Source of the DNA: Methylomicrobium sp051061015
GTDB taxonomy: Bacteria > Pseudomonadota > Gammaproteobacteria > Methylococcales > Methylomonadaceae
Length of the DNA: 64,000 bases
Assembly (NCBI GenBank): GCA_051061015.1
Contig: JBPFEG010000060.1
Location: forward strand, 62,001 to 126,000
Reading direction: 5' to 3'
The notes under the pieces were generated by a model. The model searched no databases. It was not told the DNA's origin and was given only the letters and a program-made list of their open reading frames with translations. Below are positions 17,251 to 25,800 of this stretch, piece by piece (position 1 is the stretch's first letter; each line of letters opens with the position of its first letter). Made by a program: the position numbers and the translations under genes.

Positions 17251-17817
17251 ATGAGCATTAAATCGGATAAATGGATCCGCCGCATGGCGACCGAATACGG
17301 CATGATTACGCCGTTCGAAAGCGGTCAGGTCAGAGACTCTGAAAAGGGACGGGTAATCTCGTTCGGAACATCGAGCTACGGCTACGATGTGCGCTGTTCG
17401 GATGAATTCAAGATATTCACCAATATCAATTCCGCAATCGTCGATCCAAAGGATTTTGACTCGAACAGTTTTGTCGACGTTAAATCCGATGTCTGTATCA
17501 TCCCCCCTAACTCATTCGCGTTGGCTCGGACAGTGGAATACTTTCGCATTCCGCGGGAAGTTTTGACCGTGTGTCTGGGCAAGTCGACGTATGCGCGTTG
17601 CGGTATTATCGTAAATGTGACGCCGCTTGAGCCTGAATGGGAAGGGCATGTAACGCTGGAGTTTTCAAATACGACGAACTTGCCCGCAAAAATTTATGCG
17701 AACGAAGGAGTGGCGCAGATGCTGTTTTTCGGCAGCGATGAAGTCTGCGAAACATCTTATAAAGATCGCGGCGGCAAATACCAGGGGCAGACCGGAGTGA
17801 CCTTGCCGCGCGCTTGA
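17251..17817 (+). CDS. dcd: dCTP deaminase
   Basis: A 188-residue homotrimeric enzyme converting dCTP to dUTP, the precursor of dTMP. Visible are SFGTSSYGYDVRCS near residue 38, the catalytic-region GKSTYARCGI (110-119), GHVTLEFSNTT with Glu137, and the C-terminal GKYQGQTGVTLPRA that closes over the nucleotide. Length and motifs match the E. coli-type monofunctional deaminase. The gene starts 64 bases after mtnC and may have its own promoter. Confidence 0.96.
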   Translation: MSIKSDKWIRRMATEYGMITPFESGQVRDSEKGRVISFGTSSYGYDVRCSDEFKIFTNINSAIVDPKDFDSNSFVDVKSDVCIIPPNSFALARTVEYFRIPREVLTVCLGKSTYARCGIIVNVTPLEPEWEGHVTLEFSNTTNLPAKIYANEGVAQMLFFGSDEVCETSYKDRGGKYQGQTGVTLPRA

Positions 17818-17825
17818 GGGACGGC

Positions 17826-18080
17826 TTACTGCAAAGTGGCGGGGGCGTCCTGTACCGGCGGAAGTTGCAGAAAATAGCCTTGTGTATTCAGATTTTTGAT
17901 CACCGAAACCGGATCGGCGCTTGCCAGTTTTCGCTCCGGCGTGATTTCAAGACTGAAGACGAACTCCATCCTGCCTAACGAATCGCGTAGCGCTTCCGGC
18001 AGACAGAAGAAATCGTCCTGATTTCGAAGAAATAGATAGATATCTTGTTTTTTCAGGCTTTTATAAATAAAACATTGCAT
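17826..18080 (-). CDS. ycgL: YcgL-domain protein
   Basis: From ATG 18080 the protein has 84 residues and matches the YcgL family: MQCFIYKSLKKQDIYLFL at the start, FFCLPEALRDSLG in the middle and LNTQGYFLQLPP near the end. Upstream in-frame codons to 18146 are not conserved and precede the family start. YcgL proteins are small gammaproteobacterial proteins of unknown function, often near rnd (RNase D) or minD-type genes. It is convergent with dcd. Confidence 0.88.
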   Translation of the reverse strand: MQCFIYKSLKKQDIYLFLRNQDDFFCLPEALRDSLGRMEFVFSLEITPERKLASADPVSVIKNLNTQGYFLQLPPVQDAPATLQ

Positions 18081-18190
18081 ATTCAAAGAAAGGATGCGGA
18101 TAGAATGCTGCGAAGCTTGTGGTTCGACCGTTCCTATCCGCTGCAAGCGGTGGCGGGAAGTCGGCCTTCCATTATTCCCTTTCTTGCTGA

Positions 18191-18802
18191 ATGAATCAAT
18201 CTGCTTTCAAATCACAGGATTTTTTTCTCAGGGCCTGCTATTTCGAGGCAGCGCTGATTCTCGTCGCGATTGTACTGGGCTGGCTGGCCGGTATTGACCC
18301 TTTCGCAAAGCTGTTTTTCTCCGAGGCGGCGTTATTGTCCGGTCTTATCGGCACAGTGCCGATGGTAGTGTTGTTTCGTCTGGCGGAGCTGCGGCAGGAA
18401 GAGGCGTTTCAAAAAATCAGACGGTTATTGCTCGAAACGCTGGGACCTAGCCTGCATCGACAGCACTGGGTCAATTTGTTGATGCTTGCGGCGATTGCGG
18501 GGTTATCGGAAGAAGTTCTTTTTCGGGGTGTGATTCAGCCATGGTTTGAAGCGGCTTGGGGAATGCAGGCGGGCTTGATCGTTTGCAATATCCTGTTCGG
18601 GTTGGCGCATGCGGTAACGCCGCTCTATACCTTGCTCGCATTTGTGATAGGGATTTATTTGAGTTTATCAATGGATTATGGCGTCGAACGTAATTTGTTG
18701 ACGCCGGTAGTGATTCATGCGTTGTACGATTTTTGGGCCTTTTTAGTCTTGGTAAAAGCTTACAGGCAGAATCGGGTGGAGTCGGAGCCTGGTGATAAAT
18801 GA
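18191..18802 (+). CDS. CPBP-family intramembrane metalloprotease
   Basis: A 203-residue protein with about six membrane segments and the CPBP motifs: GLSEEVLFRGVIQP (EExxxR), FGLAHAVTPLYT (FxxxH) and the third motif VIHALYDFWAF near the C-terminus (HxxxD). These give the predicted Glu/His active site inside the membrane. It is divergent from ycgL. Substrate and role are unknown. It is shorter and clearly different in sequence from the CPBP protein at 12181-12915. Confidence 0.88.
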   Translation: MNQSAFKSQDFFLRACYFEAALILVAIVLGWLAGIDPFAKLFFSEAALLSGLIGTVPMVVLFRLAELRQEEAFQKIRRLLLETLGPSLHRQHWVNLLMLAAIAGLSEEVLFRGVIQPWFEAAWGMQAGLIVCNILFGLAHAVTPLYTLLAFVIGIYLSLSMDYGVERNLLTPVVIHALYDFWAFLVLVKAYRQNRVESEPGDK

Positions 18803-18927
18803 TAACGAAGAATTTCAGGCAGGGAGCCAATAACGTCAAGTGATTAATGCCATTGGCTGAGCCGCCTTCCCTGGCGAGTAAGCTCCGGCAATTGTGGCTA
18901 GAAAAGGCGTTTGATAATCAGTTAAGG

Positions 18928-19377
18928 TTATATCCCTTCGATGCCTGAAAGTCCCACCATTGTCCAGTTGTCAATGTCCAGAATGCCTTCCTGATCGTCC
19001 CCTTTATCATAAGTGATTCGGCATACATATTTCTGTGTGGTCATCTTTCCTGAGTCGTCGGTGATATGAATGTCGGCGTTAATCAAAAATTGATAATTGC
19101 CTAAGCTCCAGGCTTTTATCGGCTTGTCTGCAAAAGTCACCGAAATGTCCGAGTCGAGTTCGGATTTGATGTAACTGTTGCAATGATTGAATGCGATAGC
19201 GGTCAACTCGGTGGAAATGGGGAGTTGGCTGCCTTGGTCTTTGCTGTCGACCAAAAAGGCGTCGGATTTAATAACCTCTTGCACGAGAGGCATGACCGCT
19301 TCTCTTTGAAATAGAATCAACAAGCTAAGGCCGACGATGAGTACAATGATGGGGTGTTTTTTTAAAAAATTGTTCAT
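18928..19377 (-). CDS. Hypothetical membrane-anchored protein
   Basis: A 149-residue protein with one N-terminal membrane segment (IIVLIVGLSLLILF, residues 10-23) and a soluble domain predicted to face the periplasm. The soluble part has two cysteines (HCNSYI, YVCRITYD) that may pair, and segments such as YQFLINADIHITDDSGKM that suggest a beta-rich fold. It reads away from pmoC, so its promoter shares the intergenic region with the pmo promoter. Family not recognised. Confidence 0.6.
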   Translation of the reverse strand: MNNFLKKHPIIVLIVGLSLLILFQREAVMPLVQEVIKSDAFLVDSKDQGSQLPISTELTAIAFNHCNSYIKSELDSDISVTFADKPIKAWSLGNYQFLINADIHITDDSGKMTTQKYVCRITYDKGDDQEGILDIDNWTMVGLSGIEGI

Positions 19378-19502
19378 GAAAAAGTGCCGATAGTTACGTT
19401 TTAATCAGTGCAATTGTATCAGAAATCAATACATTAAATGTAAGCCAGTACACCGGTCGATGTAGGGTCGGATAGAATTTCATGATGAAAATATTTTTTG
19501 TC

Positions 19503-19530
19503 TTGACAAGGTGCATCGAGCTGGTAAACT
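19503..19530 (+). promoter_or_regulatory. Sigma70-type promoter of pmoCAB
   Basis: TTGACA at 19503-19508 and TAAACT at 19525-19530 are separated by 16 bases. This is the only good promoter match before pmoC. Sigma70-type promoters ahead of pmoC are known in gammaproteobacterial methanotrophs. The predicted start near 19537 gives a leader of about 115 bases. Confidence 0.8.
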
Positions 19531-19537
19531 GACCGCT

Positions 19538-19577
19538 CACCGAACTGGACTCGGTGCATTTTCTGGTTGTAAACCAG
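19538..19577 (+). promoter_or_regulatory. Two tandem hairpins at the pmo mRNA 5' end
   Basis: Hairpin 1 pairs CACCGA (19538-19543) with TCGGTG (19551-19556) around a 7-base loop. Hairpin 2 pairs CTGGTT (19563-19568) with AACCAG (19572-19577) around GTA. They begin directly at the predicted transcription start, a position where stems often protect abundant mRNAs from 5'-end decay. Confidence 0.5.
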
Positions 19578-19653
19578 TAAATGTGGAAAAGGAGTTAAAC
19601 AAAAAAACTCCCGGCTGAAGAGTTGGGGATTGTTAAATTTTTAGGAGGTAGAA

Positions 19654-20406
19654 ATGGCAGCTACAACTGAATCAGTGAAAGCTGATGCTGCGGAAGCACC
19701 GCTGTTAAATAAAAGAAATCTGTTCCTGGGTGTTGCGTTATACAACGTATTCTACGCTTGGGTCCGTTGGTATGAAGGTGTTTATGGCTGGTCCGCTGGT
19801 CTTGACTCTTTCGCACCTGAATTCGAAACATACTGGATGAACTTCCTGTACATCGAGTTCGTACTGGAAGTATCGACTGCAGGTATCCTGTGGGGCTACA
19901 TCTGGAAAACTCGTGACCGTAAAGTGATGTCAATCACTCCAAGAGAAGAGCTGAGAAGACACTTCACACACTGGACTTGGTTGGTTTGCTACTCTGTTGC
20001 GATTTACTTCGGCGCTAGCTACTTCACCGAGCAAGATGGTACATGGCATCAAACTATCGTTCGTGATACTGACTTCACTCCAAGTCACATCATCGAATTC
20101 TACTTGAGCTATCCAATCTATATCATCACTGGTGGCGCTTCCTTGCTGTATGCAAAAACCAGACTGCCTACCTATCAACAAGGCCTGTCCTTGCAATATA
20201 TGGTATCAGTTGTTGGTCCTTTCATGATTCTGCCAAACGTTGGTCTGAATGAGTGGGGTCACACTTTCTGGTTTATGGAAGAGTTGTTCGTTGCTCCTCT
20301 GCACTATGGCTTCGTATTCTTCGGATGGGCTGCTCTGGGTGCACTGGGTGTTCTGAACATCGAAGTTCAAGCAATTGCGAAATTGCTGAAAAAAGACTTG
20401 GCTTAA
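19654..20406 (+). CDS. pmoC: Particulate methane monooxygenase subunit C
   Basis: The 250-residue membrane subunit that carries the likely methane-oxidising copper sites. Six to seven membrane helices are visible. Asp128, His132 and His145 (from DGTWH to SHIIEF) match the CuC ligands Asp156/His160/His173 of M. capsulatus Bath with a constant offset of 28. Asn199, His203 and His217 match the proposed CuD ligands Asn227/His231/His245 with the same offset. A textbook AGGAGGT (19643-19649) precedes the ATG. The codon pattern is strongly biased, as expected for one of the most abundant proteins of the cell. It is the first gene of pmoCAB. Confidence 0.98.
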   Translation: MAATTESVKADAAEAPLLNKRNLFLGVALYNVFYAWVRWYEGVYGWSAGLDSFAPEFETYWMNFLYIEFVLEVSTAGILWGYIWKTRDRKVMSITPREELRRHFTHWTWLVCYSVAIYFGASYFTEQDGTWHQTIVRDTDFTPSHIIEFYLSYPIYIITGGASLLYAKTRLPTYQQGLSLQYMVSVVGPFMILPNVGLNEWGHTFWFMEELFVAPLHYGFVFFGWAALGALGVLNIEVQAIAKLLKKDLA

Positions 20407-20441
20407 TTCTGTAGCCATAGCCTGTAAATAACTATCTCCTA

Positions 20442-20476
20442 GCTGTTTCGTTCATCATCCAAATGGGCGAAACAGC
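20442..20476 (+). promoter_or_regulatory. Hairpin in the pmoC-pmoA spacer
   Basis: GCTGTTTCG (20442-20450) pairs perfectly with CGAAACAGC (20468-20476) around a 17-base loop. No T-run follows, so it is not a simple terminator. A stem here could stabilise the pmoC 3' end or mark a processing site that lets pmoC and pmoAB mRNA levels differ. Confidence 0.5.
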
Positions 20477-20531
20477 ATAGAGAAAGATAGTAAATAAAAA
20501 AATAATTTCAAATCCTTTAGGAGGTAAGCTA

Positions 20532-21275
20532 ATGAGCGCATCTCAATCAGCTGTACGTTCACGTGCCGAAGCTGTCAAAGTTTCACGCACGTTCGATTGG
20601 CTAATTTGTTTCACTTTGTTCTTTATTATTCTTGGTGGCTACCACGTTCACTTCATGTTGACTGGTGGTGACTGGGACTTCTGGACTGACTGGAAAGACC
20701 GTCGTCTGTGGGTAACTGTATTGCCAATCGTTGGTATTACATTCCCAGCAGCTGTTCAAGCAGTTCTTTGGTACCGCTATCGTCTGCCATTCGGCGCTAT
20801 GCTGGCTGTTTTGGGCCTGCTGTTCGGCGAATGGGTTAACAGATATTTCAACTTCTGGGGATGGACTTACTTCCCAGTCAACTTCGTATTCCCATCACAA
20901 TTCGTTCCAGGCGCACTCGTACTGGACGTAATCCTGATGTTGGGTAACAGCATGCAGTTGACTGCCGTTATCGGTGGTTTGGCTTACGGTTTGTTGTTCT
21001 ATCCTGGCAACTGGCCAGTCATCGCTCCATTGCACGTGCCAGTTGAATACAACGGCATGGTAATGACCCTGGCTGACTTGCAAGGTTACCACTACGTAAG
21101 AACCGGTACTCCAGAATACATCCGTATGGTTGAAAAAGGTACACTGAGAACTTTCGGTAAAGACGTTGCTCCAGTATCTGCATTCTTCTCTGGTTTCGTG
21201 AGTATCATTATCTACTTCTTGTGGCACTTCTTCGGTAGATGGTTCGGTAGCACCGCATTTACCCAAAGCACCTGA
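20532..21275 (+). CDS. pmoA: Particulate methane monooxygenase subunit A
   Basis: The 247-residue membrane subunit used worldwide as the methanotroph marker gene. Seven or so helices and the family blocks HVHFMLTGGDWDFWTDWKD, FGEWVNRYFNFWGWTYFP and NSMQLTAVIGGL are present. The sequence at 20667-20684 matches the A189f primer site exactly, and the mb661 region (GKDVAP) is present near residue 215. Sequence features fit gammaproteobacterial pMMO rather than amoA. AGGAGGT at 20519-20525 precedes the start. The spacer from pmoC is 125 bases and contains a hairpin. Confidence 0.98.
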   Translation: MSASQSAVRSRAEAVKVSRTFDWLICFTLFFIILGGYHVHFMLTGGDWDFWTDWKDRRLWVTVLPIVGITFPAAVQAVLWYRYRLPFGAMLAVLGLLFGEWVNRYFNFWGWTYFPVNFVFPSQFVPGALVLDVILMLGNSMQLTAVIGGLAYGLLFYPGNWPVIAPLHVPVEYNGMVMTLADLQGYHYVRTGTPEYIRMVEKGTLRTFGKDVAPVSAFFSGFVSIIIYFLWHFFGRWFGSTAFTQST

Positions 21276-21389
21276 TCTTAATTGATCACTGCGGTAGTAA
21301 CACAATAAATAAATGCCTAGTGGATAAATGAAATATTTATCTTCTGGATACTCAAGAATAAATAGATTCTCTATTATAGAGGAGGATAT

Positions 21390-22634
21390 ATGAAATTAAT
21401 AAAAGACAAGGTAGCAAAATTGTCCTTTGTCGCACTGTTGCTGACTGTTGCAGCAGCGATGTTCTACACACCAGCGGCGTCTGCACACGGTGAAAAGTCT
21501 CAAGCAGCTTTCATGCGTATGCGTACCATTCACTGGTATGATTTGAACTGGTCAAAAGAAGTTGTAAAAGTTAACGACACCATGACAATTTCTGGTAAAT
21601 TCCTGGTTTTCGCAGGATGGCCGGAAACTGTCGATAAGCCAGAAAGCGCTTTCTTGAACATTGGTATCCCAGGTCCAGTATTTATTCGTGCTGGTTCTTG
21701 GATTGGTGGACAATTGGTTCCACGTTCTGTTTCTCTGGAACTGGGCGAAACCTATGAGTTCAAAGTTCTGTTGAAAGCACGCCGTCCAGGTGACTGGCAC
21801 GTTCACACTATGATGAACGTTGAAGGCGGTGGTCCAATCATCGGTCCTGGTAAATGGGTAACTGTTGAAGGTTCTATGAGCCAATTCACCAACCCAATCA
21901 CCACTTTGACTGGTCAAACCATTGACCTGGAAACTTACAACCTGGGCAACACCTACTTCTGGCATGCTTTCTGGTATGCAATCGGCGCAGCTTGGATGAT
22001 CTATTGGATGCGTAAGCCAATGTTCGTTCCACGTTTGATCGCTGTTGAAGCTGGCAAAGCTGATACTCTGATTACTGCTACAGACAAGAAAGTCGGTTTG
22101 GCTTTCGGTGTTGCAACAATCGGTATCGTTGCATTCAGCATGGCTCAAACCAACGCTCAATACCCAATCACCACTCCTCTGCAAGCAGGTTTGTTGCGCG
22201 GTATGAAGCCACTTGATCTGCCTACACCAACTGTTAGCGTTAAAATTGACGACGCTACCTACCGTGTACCAGGCCGTTCAATGAACATGACTCTGACTAT
22301 CACAAACAATGGCGACACCGCTGTTCGTTTGGGTGAATTCAACACCGCTGGCGTACGTTTCTTGGACGCTAACGTAACTGAAGACACCACTGGATACCCA
22401 GATGACTTGTTGGCTCCAGAAGGTCTGACTGTTAGCGATAACAGCCCACTGGCTCCAGGTCAAACCAGAACTATTCAAGTTACTGCATCTGATGCTGCTT
22501 GGGAAGTTTATCGTTTGGCTGACTTGATCTACGATCCAGATAGCCGTTTCGCTGGCTTGCTGTTCTTCCACGATGAAAATGGTAACAAACAACTCGTCCA
22601 AATCGACGGTCCTTTGATTCCAACCTTCATCTAA
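21390..22634 (+). CDS. pmoB: Particulate methane monooxygenase subunit B
   Basis: The 414-residue periplasmic/membrane subunit with two cupredoxin domains joined by two membrane helices. The signal peptide ends at ASA, so mature PmoB begins with His33, the N-terminal copper ligand. His137 and His139 (DWHVHT) complete the CuB site at exactly the Bath numbering. The bis-His site near residue 48 is represented by one His (TIHWY). Helices lie near residues 186-205 and 235-250, and the second cupredoxin domain at about 265-414. AGAGGAGG at 21378-21385 precedes the ATG. It is the last gene of the operon, followed by a strong terminator. Confidence 0.98.
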   Translation: MKLIKDKVAKLSFVALLLTVAAAMFYTPAASAHGEKSQAAFMRMRTIHWYDLNWSKEVVKVNDTMTISGKFLVFAGWPETVDKPESAFLNIGIPGPVFIRAGSWIGGQLVPRSVSLELGETYEFKVLLKARRPGDWHVHTMMNVEGGGPIIGPGKWVTVEGSMSQFTNPITTLTGQTIDLETYNLGNTYFWHAFWYAIGAAWMIYWMRKPMFVPRLIAVEAGKADTLITATDKKVGLAFGVATIGIVAFSMAQTNAQYPITTPLQAGLLRGMKPLDLPTPTVSVKIDDATYRVPGRSMNMTLTITNNGDTAVRLGEFNTAGVRFLDANVTEDTTGYPDDLLAPEGLTVSDNSPLAPGQTRTIQVTASDAAWEVYRLADLIYDPDSRFAGLLFFHDENGNKQLVQIDGPLIPTFI

Positions 22635-22683
22635 TCGAAGATTGCTGATCTAATAACAATAATAAATCGTTAACAAAATTAAA

Positions 22684-22717
22684 CCCCCGCTATTCGTAGA
22701 ATAGCGGGGGTTTTTTT
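22684..22717 (+). terminator. Rho-independent terminator of pmoCAB
   Basis: A perfect 12-bp stem (CCCCCGCTATTC at 22684-22695 with GAATAGCGGGGG at 22699-22710) has a 3-base loop and is followed by seven T residues (22711-22717). It lies 50 bases after the pmoB stop. Confidence 0.95.
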
Positions 22718-23280
22718 ATGGAAAAAATAGAGAAACAGATTTGAATTAAATCAAATCAAATCAAATAGAATTAAATTGTACGATGATGGTGCAACATATT
22801 TATAAAGTGGCCTTCTGAGGTTATGACTGTGGCCAGACAAACTCAGTCGAATCAATTGAACAGCTGATATTAAGGCCAATGATTTTAAAATTTTAAAAGA
22901 CTGGGAGGATGAAAAGGGAATTTTCAATGTAAATAGGGAAGAGTAGACGAGCGGGGTAGCAGTATGTCTCTCTGCCGGGATGCCAGAATAAGTGATATCG
23001 AGAATTTCTATCGCCAAGTTAGCAGTGTCAAAACGTGTCAACTCTCCCAAAGAGAATGCCAACATCAACAGTGACATATAAGGCTGGCAATAAAAGGGGT
23101 ATAAGGATGGGTGGAAAATTAGTTTGAATAAATAAACGGACTTGAATTTATGAGGTAAACGATGTCACTTCCATTGAAAATTTAAATTGTGAACCGGAGA
23201 AAAAAATATTTAAAAAATTCCCGCGGAAAGACCAGGACTGCGGACAAACATTTCACTTCAAAAGATACGCATTAAAGCTT
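22718..23280. other. Intergenic region after pmoB
   Basis: About 560 bases, AT-rich. Three tandem TCAAA units occur near 22751-22765. A 108-codon minus-strand ORF (22751-23077) has no start signal, no family match and an unlikely composition, so I do not call it. No pmoD-like gene is present. I see nothing else. Confidence 0.4.
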
Positions 23281-24117
23281 TCAGGGTTTGAATGTGTGTT
23301 TACGGGACTGATAGCGATGAATTATTTTACTTACATAATCTTGGGTTTCTGGGTAAGGAGGAATGCCTTTGTATTTATCTACAGCACCCTCGCCGGCATT
23401 ATAAGCGGCCGCAACCAATTCAATGTTATCATGATAACGGTCCAACAGCCAGCGTAAGTAACGAACGCCTCCTTTTACGTTTTGGCTCGCATCAAAGGCA
23501 TTCTGCACATTAAAACGGGAGGCGGTAGACGGGATCAACTGCATGAGACCCATTGCATTGGCTTTAGAGCGGGCATTGATCTGGAAAGCGGATTCGACAC
23601 TGACAATGGATAAAGCCAGCCTCGGATCAACCTGATGCCACGAGGCAATTTGTTTAATCATGTTAATAATCCAATGATGATCTTTCTTCAAGGAAGAGAG
23701 GATAGAATCAAGGGAGGCATCATTAGCCCAGCGGGAATAAAAATGGCCACGGGGCGGCTTAGTATTTGAAAGAATGCATTCCGGAAGTTTCTCGGAACGG
23801 TAAAGGATGGTGTCCAGCATTTTGTCAGCTTCCGAATGGCCTTGCTGCGCGGCAGCCGAAAATAACGAAGCGGCGATTTCTCTGTTTTCCGGAACACCTT
23901 GGCCAAAAGCAAATAACATTCCAAGCCGGTAATAGGCTTCAAGAGAGCCATTTCGGGCAATCTTACAATAAATTACCGCTGCCTCCCAGGGATTGAAATG
24001 TTCGAGTTTAGTGGCTTTGGTTAATAATTTATGTTGAATATCATCAAGATCGCTGTAAGCATAAGTTGCGGGGCAGCATACAAATATTAAAAAAATCAAA
24101 GAAGTTAATTTGGACAT
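23281..24117 (-). CDS. Lytic transglycosylase (SLT domain) with Sel1-like repeats
   Basis: A 278-residue secreted or periplasmic murein hydrolase that cleaves glycan strands. After a signal peptide (LIFLIFVCCPATYA) come Sel1/TPR-like repeats (EAYYRLGMLFAFGQGVPENREIAASLFSAAAQQGHSEA pattern, about residues 55-95). The SLT catalytic domain runs from about 155 to 265: SIVSVESAFQINARS with catalytic Glu, NAMGLMQLIPSTA, and AAAYNAGEGAVDKY. This mix of SLT plus Sel1 repeats is found in transglycosylases tied to secretion or envelope assembly. It is followed at a distance by the lap genes on the same strand. Confidence 0.9.
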   Translation of the reverse strand: MSKLTSLIFLIFVCCPATYAYSDLDDIQHKLLTKATKLEHFNPWEAAVIYCKIARNGSLEAYYRLGMLFAFGQGVPENREIAASLFSAAAQQGHSEADKMLDTILYRSEKLPECILSNTKPPRGHFYSRWANDASLDSILSSLKKDHHWIINMIKQIASWHQVDPRLALSIVSVESAFQINARSKANAMGLMQLIPSTASRFNVQNAFDASQNVKGGVRYLRWLLDRYHDNIELVAAAYNAGEGAVDKYKGIPPYPETQDYVSKIIHRYQSRKHTFKP

Positions 24118-24392
24118 ATGAAAATCCCCATTTTGATTGATTTTTTCTCATAGTATATAGAGGAAAATAATAAATCCACATTTATAATAAATATTTCAAG
24201 AAAGAGATAAATAATTTATTAAAATTTTTTCTTTAATAATAAAGAATTGCACAAAACCTAAAAATAAATGATTAATATGGCATAGTAATATTATGATTAT
24301 ATAATTATTTTTTATAAAGTCGGTATGTTTAGATAAAAATCGATGCCGATAGAGTTTTACTCGGTCAATGCGAGCAACAATAATTAAACGTG

Positions 24393-25148
24393 TTATAAAC
24401 CCAGCATGAGTGCTTGACCATTTTGTTTGAGCCATAGTCTCGCATTACGGTAAGTTGGAAGGTGCTGAGCGACTAACGCCCAAAAATGTTTTGAATGATT
24501 TTTTTCTTTAATATGGCAAAGCTCGTGAACAACGACATATTCCAAAATATCAAGGGGAGCCAGTGCGAGAAGCCAGTTAATAGTAATGTCATCATGAATG
24601 CCGCAACTTCCCCAGCGCGATTTTTGTGACTTGATGGTAATCGATTTAGGGTATAGTTGATGTTTGGAACCGTGTTGCTCCACCATTTGTTCCACAGTCA
24701 ATTTGATATTACTTTTCATCCATCGGATGATGGCGGACCTGATCTCTTCACTGCTGACTGTGTCCCATTGTGTATGAGGAATATGGGCATTAAAAATATC
24801 AGAATACTCGATTTTGATTCTTTTTAATTTTGTCGGGGCCAAAGACAAAGGATAGGTTTTTCCTTGATAAGGGATAACTGCACCATGATGATAAGTTATC
24901 GGGGCGAGACTGCGAATATGCGCAGTACGGGCTTTTATCTTTTCCATCGCCTTGGTAATCCAGGGCCATTTGTCTTTAACAAACTGATGCAACAGGGCGT
25001 CCGAAACATGAAGGGGTGCAATGACTTCAATTTTTTCGGATGTGACAACGATTCGCGTTCTGGACGCTCTTCGAGTACGTCTGATCTGATACGAGAGAGA
25101 TTCCATCAGGTTAAAAAGAGTTTTTGAGCATTCGATGTTGAAGGTCAT
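24393..25148 (-). CDS. YgjP-like zinc metallopeptidase
   Basis: A 251-residue M48-clan (DUF45/SprT-like) protein. VVHELCHIKEKNHSKHFW near residue 205 is the HExxH zinc site with its downstream His ligand. Upstream are SQKSRWGSCG and INWLLALAPLDILEYVV, both family hallmarks. An internal ATG at 25106 (MESLSYQIRRTRRA) gives the usual family N-terminus and avoids most of the overlap with lapG, so the true start may be there. Cellular role of YgjP proteins is unknown. It is probably co-transcribed after lapG. Confidence 0.88.
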   Translation of the reverse strand: MTFNIECSKTLFNLMESLSYQIRRTRRASRTRIVVTSEKIEVIAPLHVSDALLHQFVKDKWPWITKAMEKIKARTAHIRSLAPITYHHGAVIPYQGKTYPLSLAPTKLKRIKIEYSDIFNAHIPHTQWDTVSSEEIRSAIIRWMKSNIKLTVEQMVEQHGSKHQLYPKSITIKSQKSRWGSCGIHDDITINWLLALAPLDILEYVVVHELCHIKEKNHSKHFWALVAQHLPTYRNARLWLKQNGQALMLGL

Positions 25149-25773
25149 TCCACAAGCTTAACCGGTCCGAACTGCCTACACGTTGACCCGCATTTCTGGC
25201 TTTGGCAATCCATAAACCCGTACCGTTAAAGCTGTAAACTGGCAGCAAATCGGAACGTCGTGTAGCAGGCCTGATATCTGGGACCAAGTTATCGAGTACT
25301 TCCGGCACGGATTTAGGCGATGCAAAAAAAGTTAAGACCATATGAGCTTGATTCAGGCGCAACGCTTTGACATACGTAATCCGCATTTTATTTTCATCAA
25401 TGCCCAATTCTTTTAAAGTAAAGTATTTAGCAATAGCAAAATCTTCACAATCTCCGGCACCCGTAACGAGAAATTCTAATGGAGTAGCCCAGTAGTCTTC
25501 AATTTTCCAATGTATTATATCGTCAACAAATAACGTATTGAGATTAAAAAAATCATTAACTTGTTTAAGCTTGTCTTTTTCAGGCAGATTTTTCGCAGAC
25601 TCCAGCAACTTTTGCCATTCGATAAGCCGGTGTTGCGCCCGCTCTCCGTGTTTAGCCTTTACCTGAAGCAATACTTCGTTCGTTAACTCAATCCACCCCA
25701 ATGCATCACTTGCTAAGGCAAGGCTAATGCCAATGATAAGCTTGGCAAGAAAAGGGCGTAAAGAGCTCAGCAT
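25111..25773 (-). CDS. lapG: LapG-like periplasmic cysteine protease
   Basis: A 220-residue transglutaminase-like cysteine peptidase (BTLCP family) that, in Pseudomonas, cuts the N-terminal retention module of the giant adhesin LapA and frees cells from biofilms. The catalytic triad is visible: Cys109 in GAGDCEDFA, His144 in NQAHMVL and Asp161 in VLDNL; His-Asp spacing equals that of P. fluorescens LapG. A signal-like segment covers about residues 10-24. It lies 27 bases after lapD, the c-di-GMP receptor that holds it. No LapA-type adhesin or LapBCE exporter is in the window. Confidence 0.92.
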   Translation of the reverse strand: MLSSLRPFLAKLIIGISLALASDALGWIELTNEVLLQVKAKHGERAQHRLIEWQKLLESAKNLPEKDKLKQVNDFFNLNTLFVDDIIHWKIEDYWATPLEFLVTGAGDCEDFAIAKYFTLKELGIDENKMRITYVKALRLNQAHMVLTFFASPKSVPEVLDNLVPDIRPATRRSDLLPVYSFNGTGLWIAKARNAGQRVGSSDRLSLWNDLQHRMLKNSF

Positions 25774-25800
25774 ATCATTCTTATTGATGCCGCGTAAGCA

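Noticed and set aside
22751..23077. 108-codon minus-strand ORF after pmoB
   Set aside because: Low-quality composition, no ribosome-binding site, no family match; not a pmoD.
24196..24435. 79-codon minus-strand ORF
   Set aside because: Very AT-rich, overlaps the metallopeptidase gene end, no domain.
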